From assembly GCA_018882545.1 (NCBI GenBank), contig VERS01000121.1:1-6626 (forward strand): a stretch of DNA of 6,626 nt, given 5' to 3'. Shown here piece by piece: positions 1 to 6,363 of the stretch. The position numbers were made by a program, and so were the translations under genes. The number at the start of each line of letters is the position of its first letter. Positions within the stretch are counted from its first letter, which is position 1. Below the pieces are notes generated by a model, which saw only the letters and a list, made by a program, of their open reading frames with translations, was not told the origin of the DNA and made no database searches. The DNA comes from Mycobacterium sp. GTDB taxonomy: Bacteria; Actinomycetota; Actinomycetes; Mycobacteriales; Mycobacteriaceae.

Positions 1-957
1 GTTCGGTCCAGTCCCGGACAGGATGCCGCGCTTGCGGGCCGCGGCTACAACCGCCTCATCGCTGACCGTTGACTCCAATTGCCCTGTACCGCCCAGTATT
101 TCGGACTGCACCGGTAAGCCGGTGATAGTCCCCGGACCACCGGTCGGGGTATGCACCGCACCGTCGATCACCTGGGCAAAGCCGACGGTCTCGCGCGCGT
201 AGACGTAGAGGCTGCTGCCGCGGCCCACTCGACGGGCGGCGGCGCTGCGTCGGTGCGGGCCGGCCAGTAGCAGTTCGGCCCCGGCCATCGCGTCGACATG
301 CGAGGCAACCGACACCGGCAGACCCAGTGCGGTGCCCAGCACCGGTCCGATGGGTGCCTGGACCCACCCGAGCCGGGGGTGATCGGCGACTCCGGCGACG
401 CTGTCGACCACCCCGCCGATCGCAACCCCGATCCACAGCGGGCGGCGCCGATGCCACCGACTCAGGTAGCGGCGCGCGCTGTCGGCCAGGGATGCCAGGG
501 CAGTCGTCTGCGAACCGGTGGGGGTCTGGGTCTCGACCGCATCGAGGGTTCGGCCGAACAGATCGCTGGCCACGATGCTGGTGACCCGCGCTCCGATATG
601 CACTCCGAGAGTCAGGTGGGGCTCGTGGTTGACCTCGACCGGGATGCGTGGCCGCCCGATCGCCCCCGGGGTGGCGAGGTCGGGACGTTCCCGCAGCAAA
701 TGAGCCTGCAGCAGGGCACTGACCTGGCGGTTGACGGTGGCAATGGACAATCCGGTACTGGTGGCGATGGCGTCCCGGGCGACCGGGCCGCGCAGGCGCA
801 CGGCGCTGAACACCGCGGCTCCGGCCGTATCGGGAGCCCGCAGGGCCGGCGCCACCACGTTGGCCAGGACCCCCGAACCACGCAGTAGAAGGATGCGGCC
901 CGGGGCGTCGCCGCTAGGTTCGGTGTTGCGGTGGTCGGTGTCGCGGGTGGTGTTCAT
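1..957 (-). CDS. ROK-family transcriptional regulator (C-terminus off left edge)
   Basis: The reading frame is open from ATG at 957 to the window edge: 319 codons with no stop. A Shine-Dalgarno GAGGA (complement of 964-968) lies 7-8 nt upstream and supports this start. Residues about 57-90 form a winged helix-turn-helix (ARDAIATSTGLSIATVNRQV). A GRPR linker follows at 101-104. The ROK actin-like fold begins with LGVHIGARVTSIVASDLFGR (117-136) and continues to TVSDEAVVAAARKRG (297-311). ROK proteins are sugar kinases or, with this HTH, repressors or activators. Two family hallmarks look degenerate: the usual 'ND' sugar-site pair appears as HVD (220-222), and the zinc-binding CxCGxxGCxE cluster reads GGTGQLES (289-296), with no cysteine. 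Several codons near that point (TTA, ATA, ACA, TCA) are unusual for so GC-rich a gene. About 60-100 residues are probably missing beyond the window. Its divergent position suggests that it controls the sulfonate operon; that is inference. Confidence 0.88.
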   Translation of the reverse strand, partial: MNTTRDTDHRNTEPSGDAPGRILLLRGSGVLANVVAPALRAPDTAGAAVFSAVRLRGPVARDAIATSTGLSIATVNRQVSALLQAHLLRERPDLATPGAIGRPRIPVEVNHEPHLTLGVHIGARVTSIVASDLFGRTLDAVETQTPTGSQTTALASLADSARRYLSRWHRRRPLWIGVAIGGVVDSVAGVADHPRLGWVQAPIGPVLGTALGLPVSVASHVDAMAGAELLLAGPHRRSAAARRVGRGSSLYVYARETVGFAQVIDGAVHTPTGGPGTITGLPVQSEILGGTGQLESTVSDEAVVAAARKRGILSGTGPN

Positions 958-1021
958 TGGAAGTCCTCGCGGGTGGTCGGGGCGGATGGTGGGCCGCGCC
1001 AGCGACGTCGATCAGGACTGA

Positions 1022-1037
1022 GACACCGGACGGTGTC
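1022..1037. promoter_or_regulatory. Perfect 7-2-7 palindrome, candidate regulator operator
   Basis: GACACCG-GA-CGGTGTC is a perfect inverted repeat with a 2-bp centre. It lies 54 bp upstream of the regulator's Shine-Dalgarno sequence. Its size and symmetry suit a dimeric winged-HTH protein, so autoregulation by the ROK protein is plausible. The half-site recurs singly at 936-942 (inside the start of the regulator gene) and at 1110-1116. The 2-nt loop is too short for a stable RNA hairpin, so a DNA-binding site is the better reading. Binding by the ROK protein is inference. Confidence 0.45.
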
Positions 1038-1073
1038 GGTCAGGCGCGGCGGAGCGGGCGGCGACAACACGCG

Positions 1074-1095
1074 CACCGCTCGACCAAACACCCGG
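1074..1095. repeat. Direct repeat copy 1 (candidate operator)
   Basis: CACCGCTCGACC (1074-1085) is followed by A, then AACACC and CGG. It matches the copy starting at 1112 exactly over 12 bp. After a one-base length difference it matches again over AACACC. The end of this copy runs into a perfect CGGTC-A-GACCG palindrome at 1093-1103. Such paired sites between divergent genes commonly bind the local regulator; the function here is inferred. Confidence 0.45.
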
Positions 1096-1111
1096 TCAGA
1101 CCGATCTTGGA

Positions 1112-1133
1112 CACCGCTCGACCCTAACACCGG
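1112..1133. repeat. Direct repeat copy 2 (candidate operator)
   Basis: CACCGCTCGACC (1112-1123) is followed by CT, then AACACC and GG. It starts 38 bp after copy 1. The minus-strand -10-like TAGGGT (complement of 1121-1126) lies inside this copy, so a protein bound here could block transcription of the regulator. It partly overlaps the GACACCG half-site at 1110-1116. Confidence 0.45.
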
Positions 1134-1194
1134 ATTCGGGCTGGACGGTTCCCCAAGGGGTGATCGGGCCGCCGAACGGGGTGGTTGGTTTCCG

Positions 1195-1205
1195 ATCACG
1201 GTGAT
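1195..1205. promoter_or_regulatory. 5-1-5 palindrome ATCACGGTGAT upstream of the operon
   Basis: ATCAC-G-GTGAT is a perfect inverted repeat, 140 bp before the permease start. It is the inverted repeat closest to the operon that I could find with this symmetry, and it sits in a locally more AT-rich stretch (1181-1211). It could be an operator or activator site for the operon. At 11 bp it could also be chance. Confidence 0.28.
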
Positions 1206-1345
1206 TTGATCTGCGTGAGCGCAAACCTCGAGCCTTGCCACCCGGCCGATCTTCACCTGGCCAGACCCGTATTCGGAGGGCGGCGTTTAGATCCCGCTGA
1301 TCGCAGCCGTTTCCGGTTCCTGTCCCCGGTGCGCACACTCCAGCC

Positions 1346-2194
1346 ATGTCCGTGTTCGTCGACGTCCCTGCGGTCCGCGACCCCGCTCGGCAGGCCGTGG
1401 GCTTCTGGCGCCGGAGTCTCTACCGCGCCGGCTTGCCACTGCTGTCGCTGGTCGTCTTCTTCGGCGCATGGCAGCTCGCCGCGGCCAGCGGGATCTGGAA
1501 CCAGACGTTCGTCCCCTTCCCGAGCACAGTCGGACGCGCGTTCGTCGATGTCTCGACAGTGCATGACGGGGTCCGCGGCTATGCCGGGTATCTCCTCTGG
1601 GAGCACCTCTACATGACGCTGCGCCGGGTGCTCGCCGGTGTGGTGATCGGGGTTTTGCTGGGGGTGCTCCTGGGTCTGTTGATGGGTTCGATCCCCTGGG
1701 TGCGCAGGATTCTCGAACCGTGGCTGACGTTCCTGCGGGCACTGCCCCCGCTGGCCTATTTCTTCCTGCTGGTGATCTGGCTCGGAATCGATGAGGCGCC
1801 CAAGGTCACGCTGCTGGCCCTGGCCGCGCTGCCGCCTGCGGCGGTGGCAACCACTGCCGCGGTCGTGGCTGCGCCGGTCGGCCTGGTGGAGGCGGGTCGG
1901 GCGCTGGGCGCATCGCGCTGGGACGTGGTTCGCGACATCGTGGTCCCCTCGGCCCTGCCGGAAACCTTCACCGGGATCCGCCTGGCCGTCGGCATGGCGT
2001 ACTCCTCGGTGGTGGCCGCCGAGCTGTTCAACGGCATCCCCGGCATAGGCGGGCTGGTCAAGGACGCCAGCAACTACAACAACACCCCCGTGGTGCTGGT
2101 CGGCATCTTCGCCATCGGCATCTCCGGCCTGATCATCGACGGCCTGCTGCGTGCCGTGGAGAACCGCGTCGTTCCGTGGAGAGGGAAGGTATGA
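1346..2194 (+). CDS. tauC: Sulfonate/taurine ABC transporter permease (TauC/SsuC family)
   Basis: This 282-residue inner-membrane permease has the usual length for TauC/SsuC. Hydrophobic segments lie near residues 29-47, 95-115, 127-148, 154-176, 210-228 and 247-268, giving six predicted helices. The EAA loop that docks on the ATPase is at 182-201 (EAGRALGASRWDVVRDIVVP). The stretch after it (YSSVVAAELF, then GIGGLVKDA) and the C-terminal PWRGKV resemble TauC more than SsuC, judged from memory of the E. coli proteins. ATG at 1346 is the natural start, but I see no purine-rich Shine-Dalgarno just upstream. The stop codon overlaps the next gene's start (ATGA at 2191-2194), which implies translational coupling. 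It should pair with the binding protein and ATPase that follow. Substrate choice between taurine and other alkanesulfonates cannot be read from sequence. Confidence 0.9.
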   Translation: MSVFVDVPAVRDPARQAVGFWRRSLYRAGLPLLSLVVFFGAWQLAAASGIWNQTFVPFPSTVGRAFVDVSTVHDGVRGYAGYLLWEHLYMTLRRVLAGVVIGVLLGVLLGLLMGSIPWVRRILEPWLTFLRALPPLAYFFLLVIWLGIDEAPKVTLLALAALPPAAVATTAAVVAAPVGLVEAGRALGASRWDVVRDIVVPSALPETFTGIRLAVGMAYSSVVAAELFNGIPGIGGLVKDASNYNNTPVVLVGIFAIGISGLIIDGLLRAVENRVVPWRGKV

Positions 2195-3225
2195 GAATCA
2201 CCAAGATCGCGGCGGTGCTCGCCACCGCCGTCACCGCCAGCGGACTGGTGGGCTGCGCCATCGACCACAACAGGACCGATGCGGCTAAGCAGACGATCCG
2301 CATCGCCTACCAGACGCTGCTCAGCGGTGACCTGATCGTCAAGAACAGCAAGTGGTTGGAGCAGGCACTGCCGGACTACAACATCAAGTGGACCAAGTTC
2401 GACTCCGGCGCCGACGTCAACACCGCGTTCATCGCCAAACAGGTCGACTTCGGCACACTCGGCTCCAGTCCCCTGGCCCGCGGATTGTCGGCGCCGCTGG
2501 ACATCCCCTACCGGGTCGCCTTCGTCCTGGCCGTCGCCGGCGACAACGAGGCTCTGGTGGCCCGCGACGGCAGCGGGATCACCGCGATCACCGACCTCAA
2601 AGGCAAACGGGTCGCCACGCCGTTCGCTTCCACCGCCCACTACAGCCTGCTGGCCGCGCTGGCCGACAACGGGCTGTCACCCAGCGACGTCCAACTGATC
2701 GACCTGCAGCCGCAGGCAATCCTGGCCGCCTGGGAGCGCGGCGACATCGCCGCCGCCTACACCTGGCTGCCCACCCTCGGGCAACTGGAACAGTCCGGCA
2801 GGGTTCTGATCACCAGCCGGGAGTTGGCCGCCAAGGGCAAGCCCACGGCCGACCTGGCCGCGGTGTCGAACAGCTTCGCGGAGGGCAACCCGAAGGTCGT
2901 CGACGTCTGGCGCCAGCAGCAGGCCCGGGCGCTGACCGCGATCAAGAACGACCCGGAACTGGCAGCCAAGGCCATCTCCGCTGAGGTTGCGCTCAGCCCC
3001 GCCGACGTCGAAGCCCAGCTCACCAAAGCCGTGTTCCTGACACCGGAGGAGATCGCCTCACCGGACTGGCTTGGCAGCGAGGGAGCACCGGGAAATCTGG
3101 CGGTCAACCTCCAAAGCGCCTCCCAGTTCCTGGCCGACCAGAAGCAGATCCCTGCGGCGGCCCCGCTGAGCACGTTCCAAAACGCCCTCTACACAACGGG
3201 ATTGCCTAATGTCATCACCCGGTGA
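2191..3225 (+). CDS. tauA: Sulfonate/taurine ABC transporter substrate-binding lipoprotein (TauA-like)
   Basis: This 344-residue exported binding protein delivers the substrate to the permease encoded upstream. It starts with a lipoprotein signal: MRITK, a hydrophobic stretch, and lipobox LVGC with the lipidated Cys at 22. TauA-like blocks follow: KFDSGAD (69-75), LGSSPLARG (90-98), DLKGKRVA (135-142), ASTAHYSLLAAL (146-157), LQPQAILAAWERGDI (172-186) and a C-terminal FLADQKQIPA (313-322). These closely match E. coli TauA as I recall it. ATG at 2191 is chosen over GTG at 2176. The purine-rich GGAGAGGGAAGG (2178-2189) lies just before the ATG, and this start gives the ATGA coupling with the permease. 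Its 3' end overlaps the ATPase gene by 17 bp. Family identity is firm; the exact sulfonate bound is unknown. Confidence 0.9.
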   Translation: MRITKIAAVLATAVTASGLVGCAIDHNRTDAAKQTIRIAYQTLLSGDLIVKNSKWLEQALPDYNIKWTKFDSGADVNTAFIAKQVDFGTLGSSPLARGLSAPLDIPYRVAFVLAVAGDNEALVARDGSGITAITDLKGKRVATPFASTAHYSLLAALADNGLSPSDVQLIDLQPQAILAAWERGDIAAAYTWLPTLGQLEQSGRVLITSRELAAKGKPTADLAAVSNSFAEGNPKVVDVWRQQQARALTAIKNDPELAAKAISAEVALSPADVEAQLTKAVFLTPEEIASPDWLGSEGAPGNLAVNLQSASQFLADQKQIPAAAPLSTFQNALYTTGLPNVITR

Positions 3226-4021
3226 ACTGCTCGACGCCGCACCCGCGACCGACACCGACGTACACGCCATCGAGATCCGTCAGGTGCGACACAGCTACGG
3301 CTCCACTCCGGTGCTGGGACCGGTAGGCCTCGAGGTCGAACCCGGCGCCTTTCTGGTGCTCGTGGGCGCCTCCGGGTGCGGCAAGAGCACCCTGCTCCGG
3401 CTGATCGCCGGGTTCGAGCGCCCCACCGAGGGACAGGTGCTGGTCGCCGGTAACCCGCCGGTTCCGGGTCGCAGTTCGGGTGTGGTGTTCCAGCAGCCGC
3501 GGCTGTTCCCGTGGCGGTCGGTGGGGGGCAACGTGGAACTGGCCCTGAAGTACGCCGGCGTGCCCGCGGCGCAGCGGGCCGACCGCCGCGATGAGTTGCT
3601 GCACCGGGTCGGGCTCGACGGAATTGCCGGGCGGCGGATCTGGGAGATCAGCGGTGGCCAGCAGCAGCGGGTCGCGATCGCCCGCGCGCTGGCCTCGGAG
3701 CGCAGCGGTAACGCCCTGCTGCTGCTTGACGAGCCGTTCTCGGCGTTGGACGCGCTGACCCGGGAACGCCTCCAGGAAGACGTCCGCTCCGTCAGCGCCG
3801 AATCGGGCCGAACCAGCGTCTTCGTCACCCACAGCGCCGACGAGGCGGTGTTCCTCGGAAGCCGGATCGTGGTTCTGACCCACCGTCCCGGACGCATCGC
3901 CTTGGACCTCGCCGTCGACCTGCCTCGCGATGGCCTGGACTCCGACGAGTTGCGGCGCACACCCGAGTACCTGGAGTTGCGCGCGGAAGTCAGCCGCGCC
4001 GTCAAGGCCGCCGCGGCCTGA
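3209..4021 (+). CDS. tauB: Sulfonate/taurine ABC transporter ATP-binding protein (TauB/SsuB family)
   Basis: This 270-residue cytoplasmic ATPase powers the importer. All the nucleotide-binding motifs are intact. Walker A is GASGCGKST (53-61) and the Q-loop is FQQPRLFPW (94-102). The signature is ISGGQQQRV (147-155), preceded by RRIW as in TauB. Walker B is LLLLDEP (170-176), the D-loop is SALD (178-181) and the switch His is 208 (VTHSADEAV). The signature's usual leading Leu is Ile and its residue after GG is Gln, both tolerated variants. ATG at 3209 overlaps the binding-protein gene by 17 bp; only a weak GGGA (3198-3201) precedes it, consistent with translational coupling. About 20 poorly conserved residues come before the first beta strand (IEIRQVRHSYG), so a slightly later start cannot be excluded. 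Confidence 0.9.
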   Translation: MSSPGELLDAAPATDTDVHAIEIRQVRHSYGSTPVLGPVGLEVEPGAFLVLVGASGCGKSTLLRLIAGFERPTEGQVLVAGNPPVPGRSSGVVFQQPRLFPWRSVGGNVELALKYAGVPAAQRADRRDELLHRVGLDGIAGRRIWEISGGQQQRVAIARALASERSGNALLLLDEPFSALDALTRERLQEDVRSVSAESGRTSVFVTHSADEAVFLGSRIVVLTHRPGRIALDLAVDLPRDGLDSDELRRTPEYLELRAEVSRAVKAAAA

Positions 4022-4032
4022 AAGGTCCCCCG

Positions 4033-5130
4033 ATGTCTGCCAAGTTCTTCTGGTTCCTGCCCACCAACGGCGACAGCCGTTCGATCGTCGGCGCCTCGCA
4101 TGCGACCGACCATCACGGCGTCCCGGCCGGATACCGGCCGCCCGACCGGCGCTACCTGGCCGAGATCGCGCGGGCCGCAGACCGACTGGGGTACGAGGGG
4201 GTGCTCACGCCGACCGGAACCTTCTGCGAGGACGCCTGGCTGACCGCCGCGGCACTGTTGGCCGAGACCGAGCGGCTGAAATTCCTGGTCGCATTCCGGC
4301 CCGGGCTCGTACCCCCGACGCTGGCCGCGCAGCAGGCGGCCACGTTCCAGCGGTTCTCCGGCGGCCGGCTGTTGCTCAACGTCGTCAGCGGCGGCGAGGA
4401 CGCCGAACAGCAGCGCTTCGGGGACTGGCTCGATCACGACGAACGGTATTCCCGCACAGGGGAATTCCTGGAAATCGTGAAGCGCATTTGGACGCAGGGC
4501 TCCGTCGATTACGACGGTGACTACTACAAGATCCGCGACGGCCGGGTGTCTGCGCCGCCCGACCCCCTGCCCCCGCTGTACTTCGGCGGCTCCTCGGCGG
4601 CCGCGCTGCCCGTCGCCGGCCGCTACATCGACGTCTACCTGACCTGGGGTGAACCGCCGCCGGCTGCGACGGCCAAGATCAACCGGGTCCGAGACGCTGC
4701 CGAGGCCTTCGGGCGGACCCTGCGGTTCGGCATCCGGCTGCACACCATCACCCGCGACACCTCAGCCGAGGCCTGGGCCGTCGCCGAGAAACTCCTCAGC
4801 GAATTGACCCCGGACCAGATCGAGCAGGCCACGCACCTGAACGCCCGCTCGGAGTCGGAGGGCCAGCGCCGGATGACCGCCCTGCACGGCGGCAAACTCG
4901 ACAACCTCGAGATCTACCCCAACCTGTGGGCCGGTGTCGGACTGGTCCGAGGCGGGGCGGGGACGGCCCTGGTCGGCAGCCACGACGAGGTGGCCAACCT
5001 GATCTACGAGTACTACTCCGGAGGTTTTGACGAGTTCATCCTCTCCGGCTACCCGCACCTGGAAGAGGCGTACTGGTTCGCCGAGGGTGTCCTGCCCATC
5101 CTGCGCGCCAAAGGAGTCACCCAAGCATGA
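4033..5130 (+). CDS. ssuD: FMNH2-dependent alkanesulfonate monooxygenase SsuD
   Basis: This 365-residue cytoplasmic enzyme belongs to the bacterial-luciferase-like (LLM) TIM-barrel family. SsuD uses FMNH2 and O2 to convert an alkanesulfonate to an aldehyde plus sulfite, releasing sulfur for assimilation. The match to E. coli SsuD is strong: FFWFLPTNGD (5-14), ADRLGYEGVL (49-58), CEDAW (65-69) with the conserved Cys65, RLKFLVAFRP (81-90), PLYFGGSS (181-188), YLTWGEPP (202-209), RFGIRLH (231-237), NLWAGVGLVRGGAGTALVG (297-315; the mobile active-site loop) and LSGYPHLEEAY (337-347). The segment at 14-37 is about 11 residues longer than in E. coli, and the C-terminus is about 27 shorter. AAAGG (4021-4025), overlapping the ATPase stop, is the likely ribosome-binding site; the gap is 11 bp. 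It needs a flavin reductase (SsuE), which is not encoded in this window. Confidence 0.95.
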   Translation: MSAKFFWFLPTNGDSRSIVGASHATDHHGVPAGYRPPDRRYLAEIARAADRLGYEGVLTPTGTFCEDAWLTAAALLAETERLKFLVAFRPGLVPPTLAAQQAATFQRFSGGRLLLNVVSGGEDAEQQRFGDWLDHDERYSRTGEFLEIVKRIWTQGSVDYDGDYYKIRDGRVSAPPDPLPPLYFGGSSAAALPVAGRYIDVYLTWGEPPPAATAKINRVRDAAEAFGRTLRFGIRLHTITRDTSAEAWAVAEKLLSELTPDQIEQATHLNARSESEGQRRMTALHGGKLDNLEIYPNLWAGVGLVRGGAGTALVGSHDEVANLIYEYYSGGFDEFILSGYPHLEEAYWFAEGVLPILRAKGVTQA

Positions 5131-6344
5131 CCACGGAGTACGACTGTTCGGTTCTGACCCCAACCACCGCCATCGCCGCGGCGCGGGCCTTGGCAGCCGA
5201 GTTCGGTTCCGGGGCCGCCGAGCGCGACCGCGACCGCGCGCTGCCCTATCGCGAACTCGACCGGTTGTCCGAGAGCGGTTTGCTGGCCATGACCGTGCCG
5301 GCGGAGTTCGGCGGCGCCGACCTGCCGCCGAGCATCGTCGTCGAGGTGATCCGGATCCTGGCGACCGCCGACCCCAACATCGCGCAGATACCGCACAGTC
5401 ACTTCAACTACGTCAACCTCCTGCGCCTGGCCGGGACGCCCGAACAACTCGGTCACTACTCGCAGCGGTTGCTGCGCGGCGCCCGCATCGCCAACGCCCA
5501 GGCCGAACGCAGCGGACCGACCGCGGTGGATGTCGCGACCACGCTGCGCCCCGACGCCGGCGGCTTCCGCATCGACGGGGCGAAGTACTACTGCACGGGG
5601 TCGCTGTTCGCCGACATCCTGGCGGTGCTGACCCGCCTCGACGACCCCGACAGGGTGTCGGGACTTCCCGACGGCCAGTACATCGCCTTCCTGACGGCCG
5701 ACACCGCCGGGGTCGAGATCGTCGACGACTGGGACGGGATGGGCCAGCGGACCACCGGCAGCGGGACGATCCGATTCGACGCGGTCACGGTCGACCGGTC
5801 CCGTCTGGTCCCGCGCGCCCCGGCGGTCAACGCCCCGACCGGCTTCGGCGCCTTCGCCCAATTGATGCACGCCGCCATCGACGCCGGGATCGCCCGCGGC
5901 GCCCTGGAGACCGCCGCCCAGTTCGCCCGTACCAGCAGCCGACCCTGGTTCGAAGCCGCGGTGGACCGGGCCATCGACGACCCGCTGCTGATTCAGCGTT
6001 TCGGTGAACTGACCGTCGCGGTCCGGGCGACCGAGTCGACGCTACGCACCGCCGGGGAAGCTGTGGACGCCGCGCTGCTGCACACCGCCGACCCGGACCT
6101 GGCCGCGGAAGCCTCCCTGTCGGTGGCCACCGCGAAGATCCTCGCCGACCGGACCTCCAACGAGGTCGCCGGTGCACTGTTCGAGACCTGTGGCACGCGC
6201 AGCACCGCGGCGCATCTCAACCTCGATCACTTCTGGCGCAACGCCCGCACCCACACCGTCCACGACCCGATCCGGTGGAAGTACCAGCACCTCGGAAGGT
6301 CCGTCCTGCACGGCACCCCACCGCCCCTGCACTCGGCGATCTGA
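5127..6344 (+). CDS. sfnB: SfnB-family sulfur acquisition oxidoreductase (acyl-CoA dehydrogenase fold)
   Basis: This 405-residue flavoprotein has the acyl-CoA dehydrogenase / DszC-type fold. The N-terminal helical domain is at about 15-120 (LSESGLLAMTVPAEFGGADL, then DPNIAQIPHSHFNY at 82-95). The middle beta domain is at about 121-225 (NAQAERSG, GAKYYCTGSLFAD, GMGQRTTGSGT). A C-terminal helical bundle ends in RNARTHTVHDPIRWKY (371-386) and PPPLHSAI. These blocks fit the SfnB family, linked to growth on dimethyl sulfone and other organosulfur compounds, better than true fatty acyl-CoA dehydrogenases. Relatives such as DszC are reduced-flavin-dependent monooxygenases. AAAGGAG (5110-5116) lies 10 nt before ATG 5127, and the start overlaps the SsuD stop as ATGA. 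As last gene of the operon it probably feeds oxidised sulfur substrates toward SsuD. The actual substrate is unknown, and a DszC-like role is the main alternative. Confidence 0.85.
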   Translation: MTTEYDCSVLTPTTAIAAARALAAEFGSGAAERDRDRALPYRELDRLSESGLLAMTVPAEFGGADLPPSIVVEVIRILATADPNIAQIPHSHFNYVNLLRLAGTPEQLGHYSQRLLRGARIANAQAERSGPTAVDVATTLRPDAGGFRIDGAKYYCTGSLFADILAVLTRLDDPDRVSGLPDGQYIAFLTADTAGVEIVDDWDGMGQRTTGSGTIRFDAVTVDRSRLVPRAPAVNAPTGFGAFAQLMHAAIDAGIARGALETAAQFARTSSRPWFEAAVDRAIDDPLLIQRFGELTVAVRATESTLRTAGEAVDAALLHTADPDLAAEASLSVATAKILADRTSNEVAGALFETCGTRSTAAHLNLDHFWRNARTHTVHDPIRWKYQHLGRSVLHGTPPPLHSAI

Positions 6345-6363
6345 GTCCCATGGGGCCGCGGCC

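Larger units (their letters stand above)
958..1345. other. Divergent intergenic / control region
   Basis: These 388 bp separate the regulator from the sulfonate operon and hold no convincing gene. The open frames here are GC-driven and lack start sites or family resemblance. The region contains a 16-bp palindrome (1022-1037), a direct repeat pair (1074-1095 and 1112-1133), and 5-1-5 palindromes at 1093-1103 and 1195-1205. The heptamer GACACCG or its complement CGGTGTC also recurs at 936-942, 1022-1028, 1031-1037 and 1110-1116. I found no plus-strand TANNNT -10 box between 1100 and 1345. On the minus strand, TAGGGT (complement of 1121-1126) fits the -10 pattern for the regulator but has no good -35 box. 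Promoters for both genes should lie here but cannot be placed with confidence. Confidence 0.7.

Noticed and set aside
298..888. Plus-strand open frame (196 codons) opposite the ROK gene
   Set aside because: It is antisense to a clear ROK coding frame and has low-complexity composition with no family resemblance.
1151..1160. CCCCAAGGGG inverted repeat
   Set aside because: The 4-2-4 repeat is too short and too likely by chance in GC-rich DNA to call as a site.
1201..1345. Cysteine-rich upstream leader ORF or SAM-type riboswitch controlling the operon
   Set aside because: Such elements are known before mycobacterial sulfur genes, so I looked for them. There is no run of Cys codons after a start codon, and nothing matches the SAM-IV core as I remember it.
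2176..2190. Upstream GTG start for the binding protein (five extra residues, MEREG)
   Set aside because: The extra residues lie inside the purine-rich ribosome-binding stretch. ATG at 2191 has the better spacing and forms the ATGA overlap with the permease stop.
3295..4743. Very long minus-strand open frame (482 codons) opposite the ATPase and SsuD genes
   Set aside because: It spans two well-conserved plus-strand genes and has an Arg/Gly/Pro-rich translation with no recognisable domain. In GC-rich DNA antisense frames often stay open, so this is a shadow.
5049..5870. Minus-strand open frame (273 codons) opposite the SsuD end and SfnB
   Set aside because: It overlaps conserved coding sequence on the other strand and its translation looks like a compositional artefact.
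6347..6363. Adjacent palindromes CCCATGGG and GGCCGCGGCC between the convergent genes, as a bidirectional terminator
   Set aside because: Both are loop-less short palindromes with no T-run on either side; they do not form a convincing stem-loop terminator.
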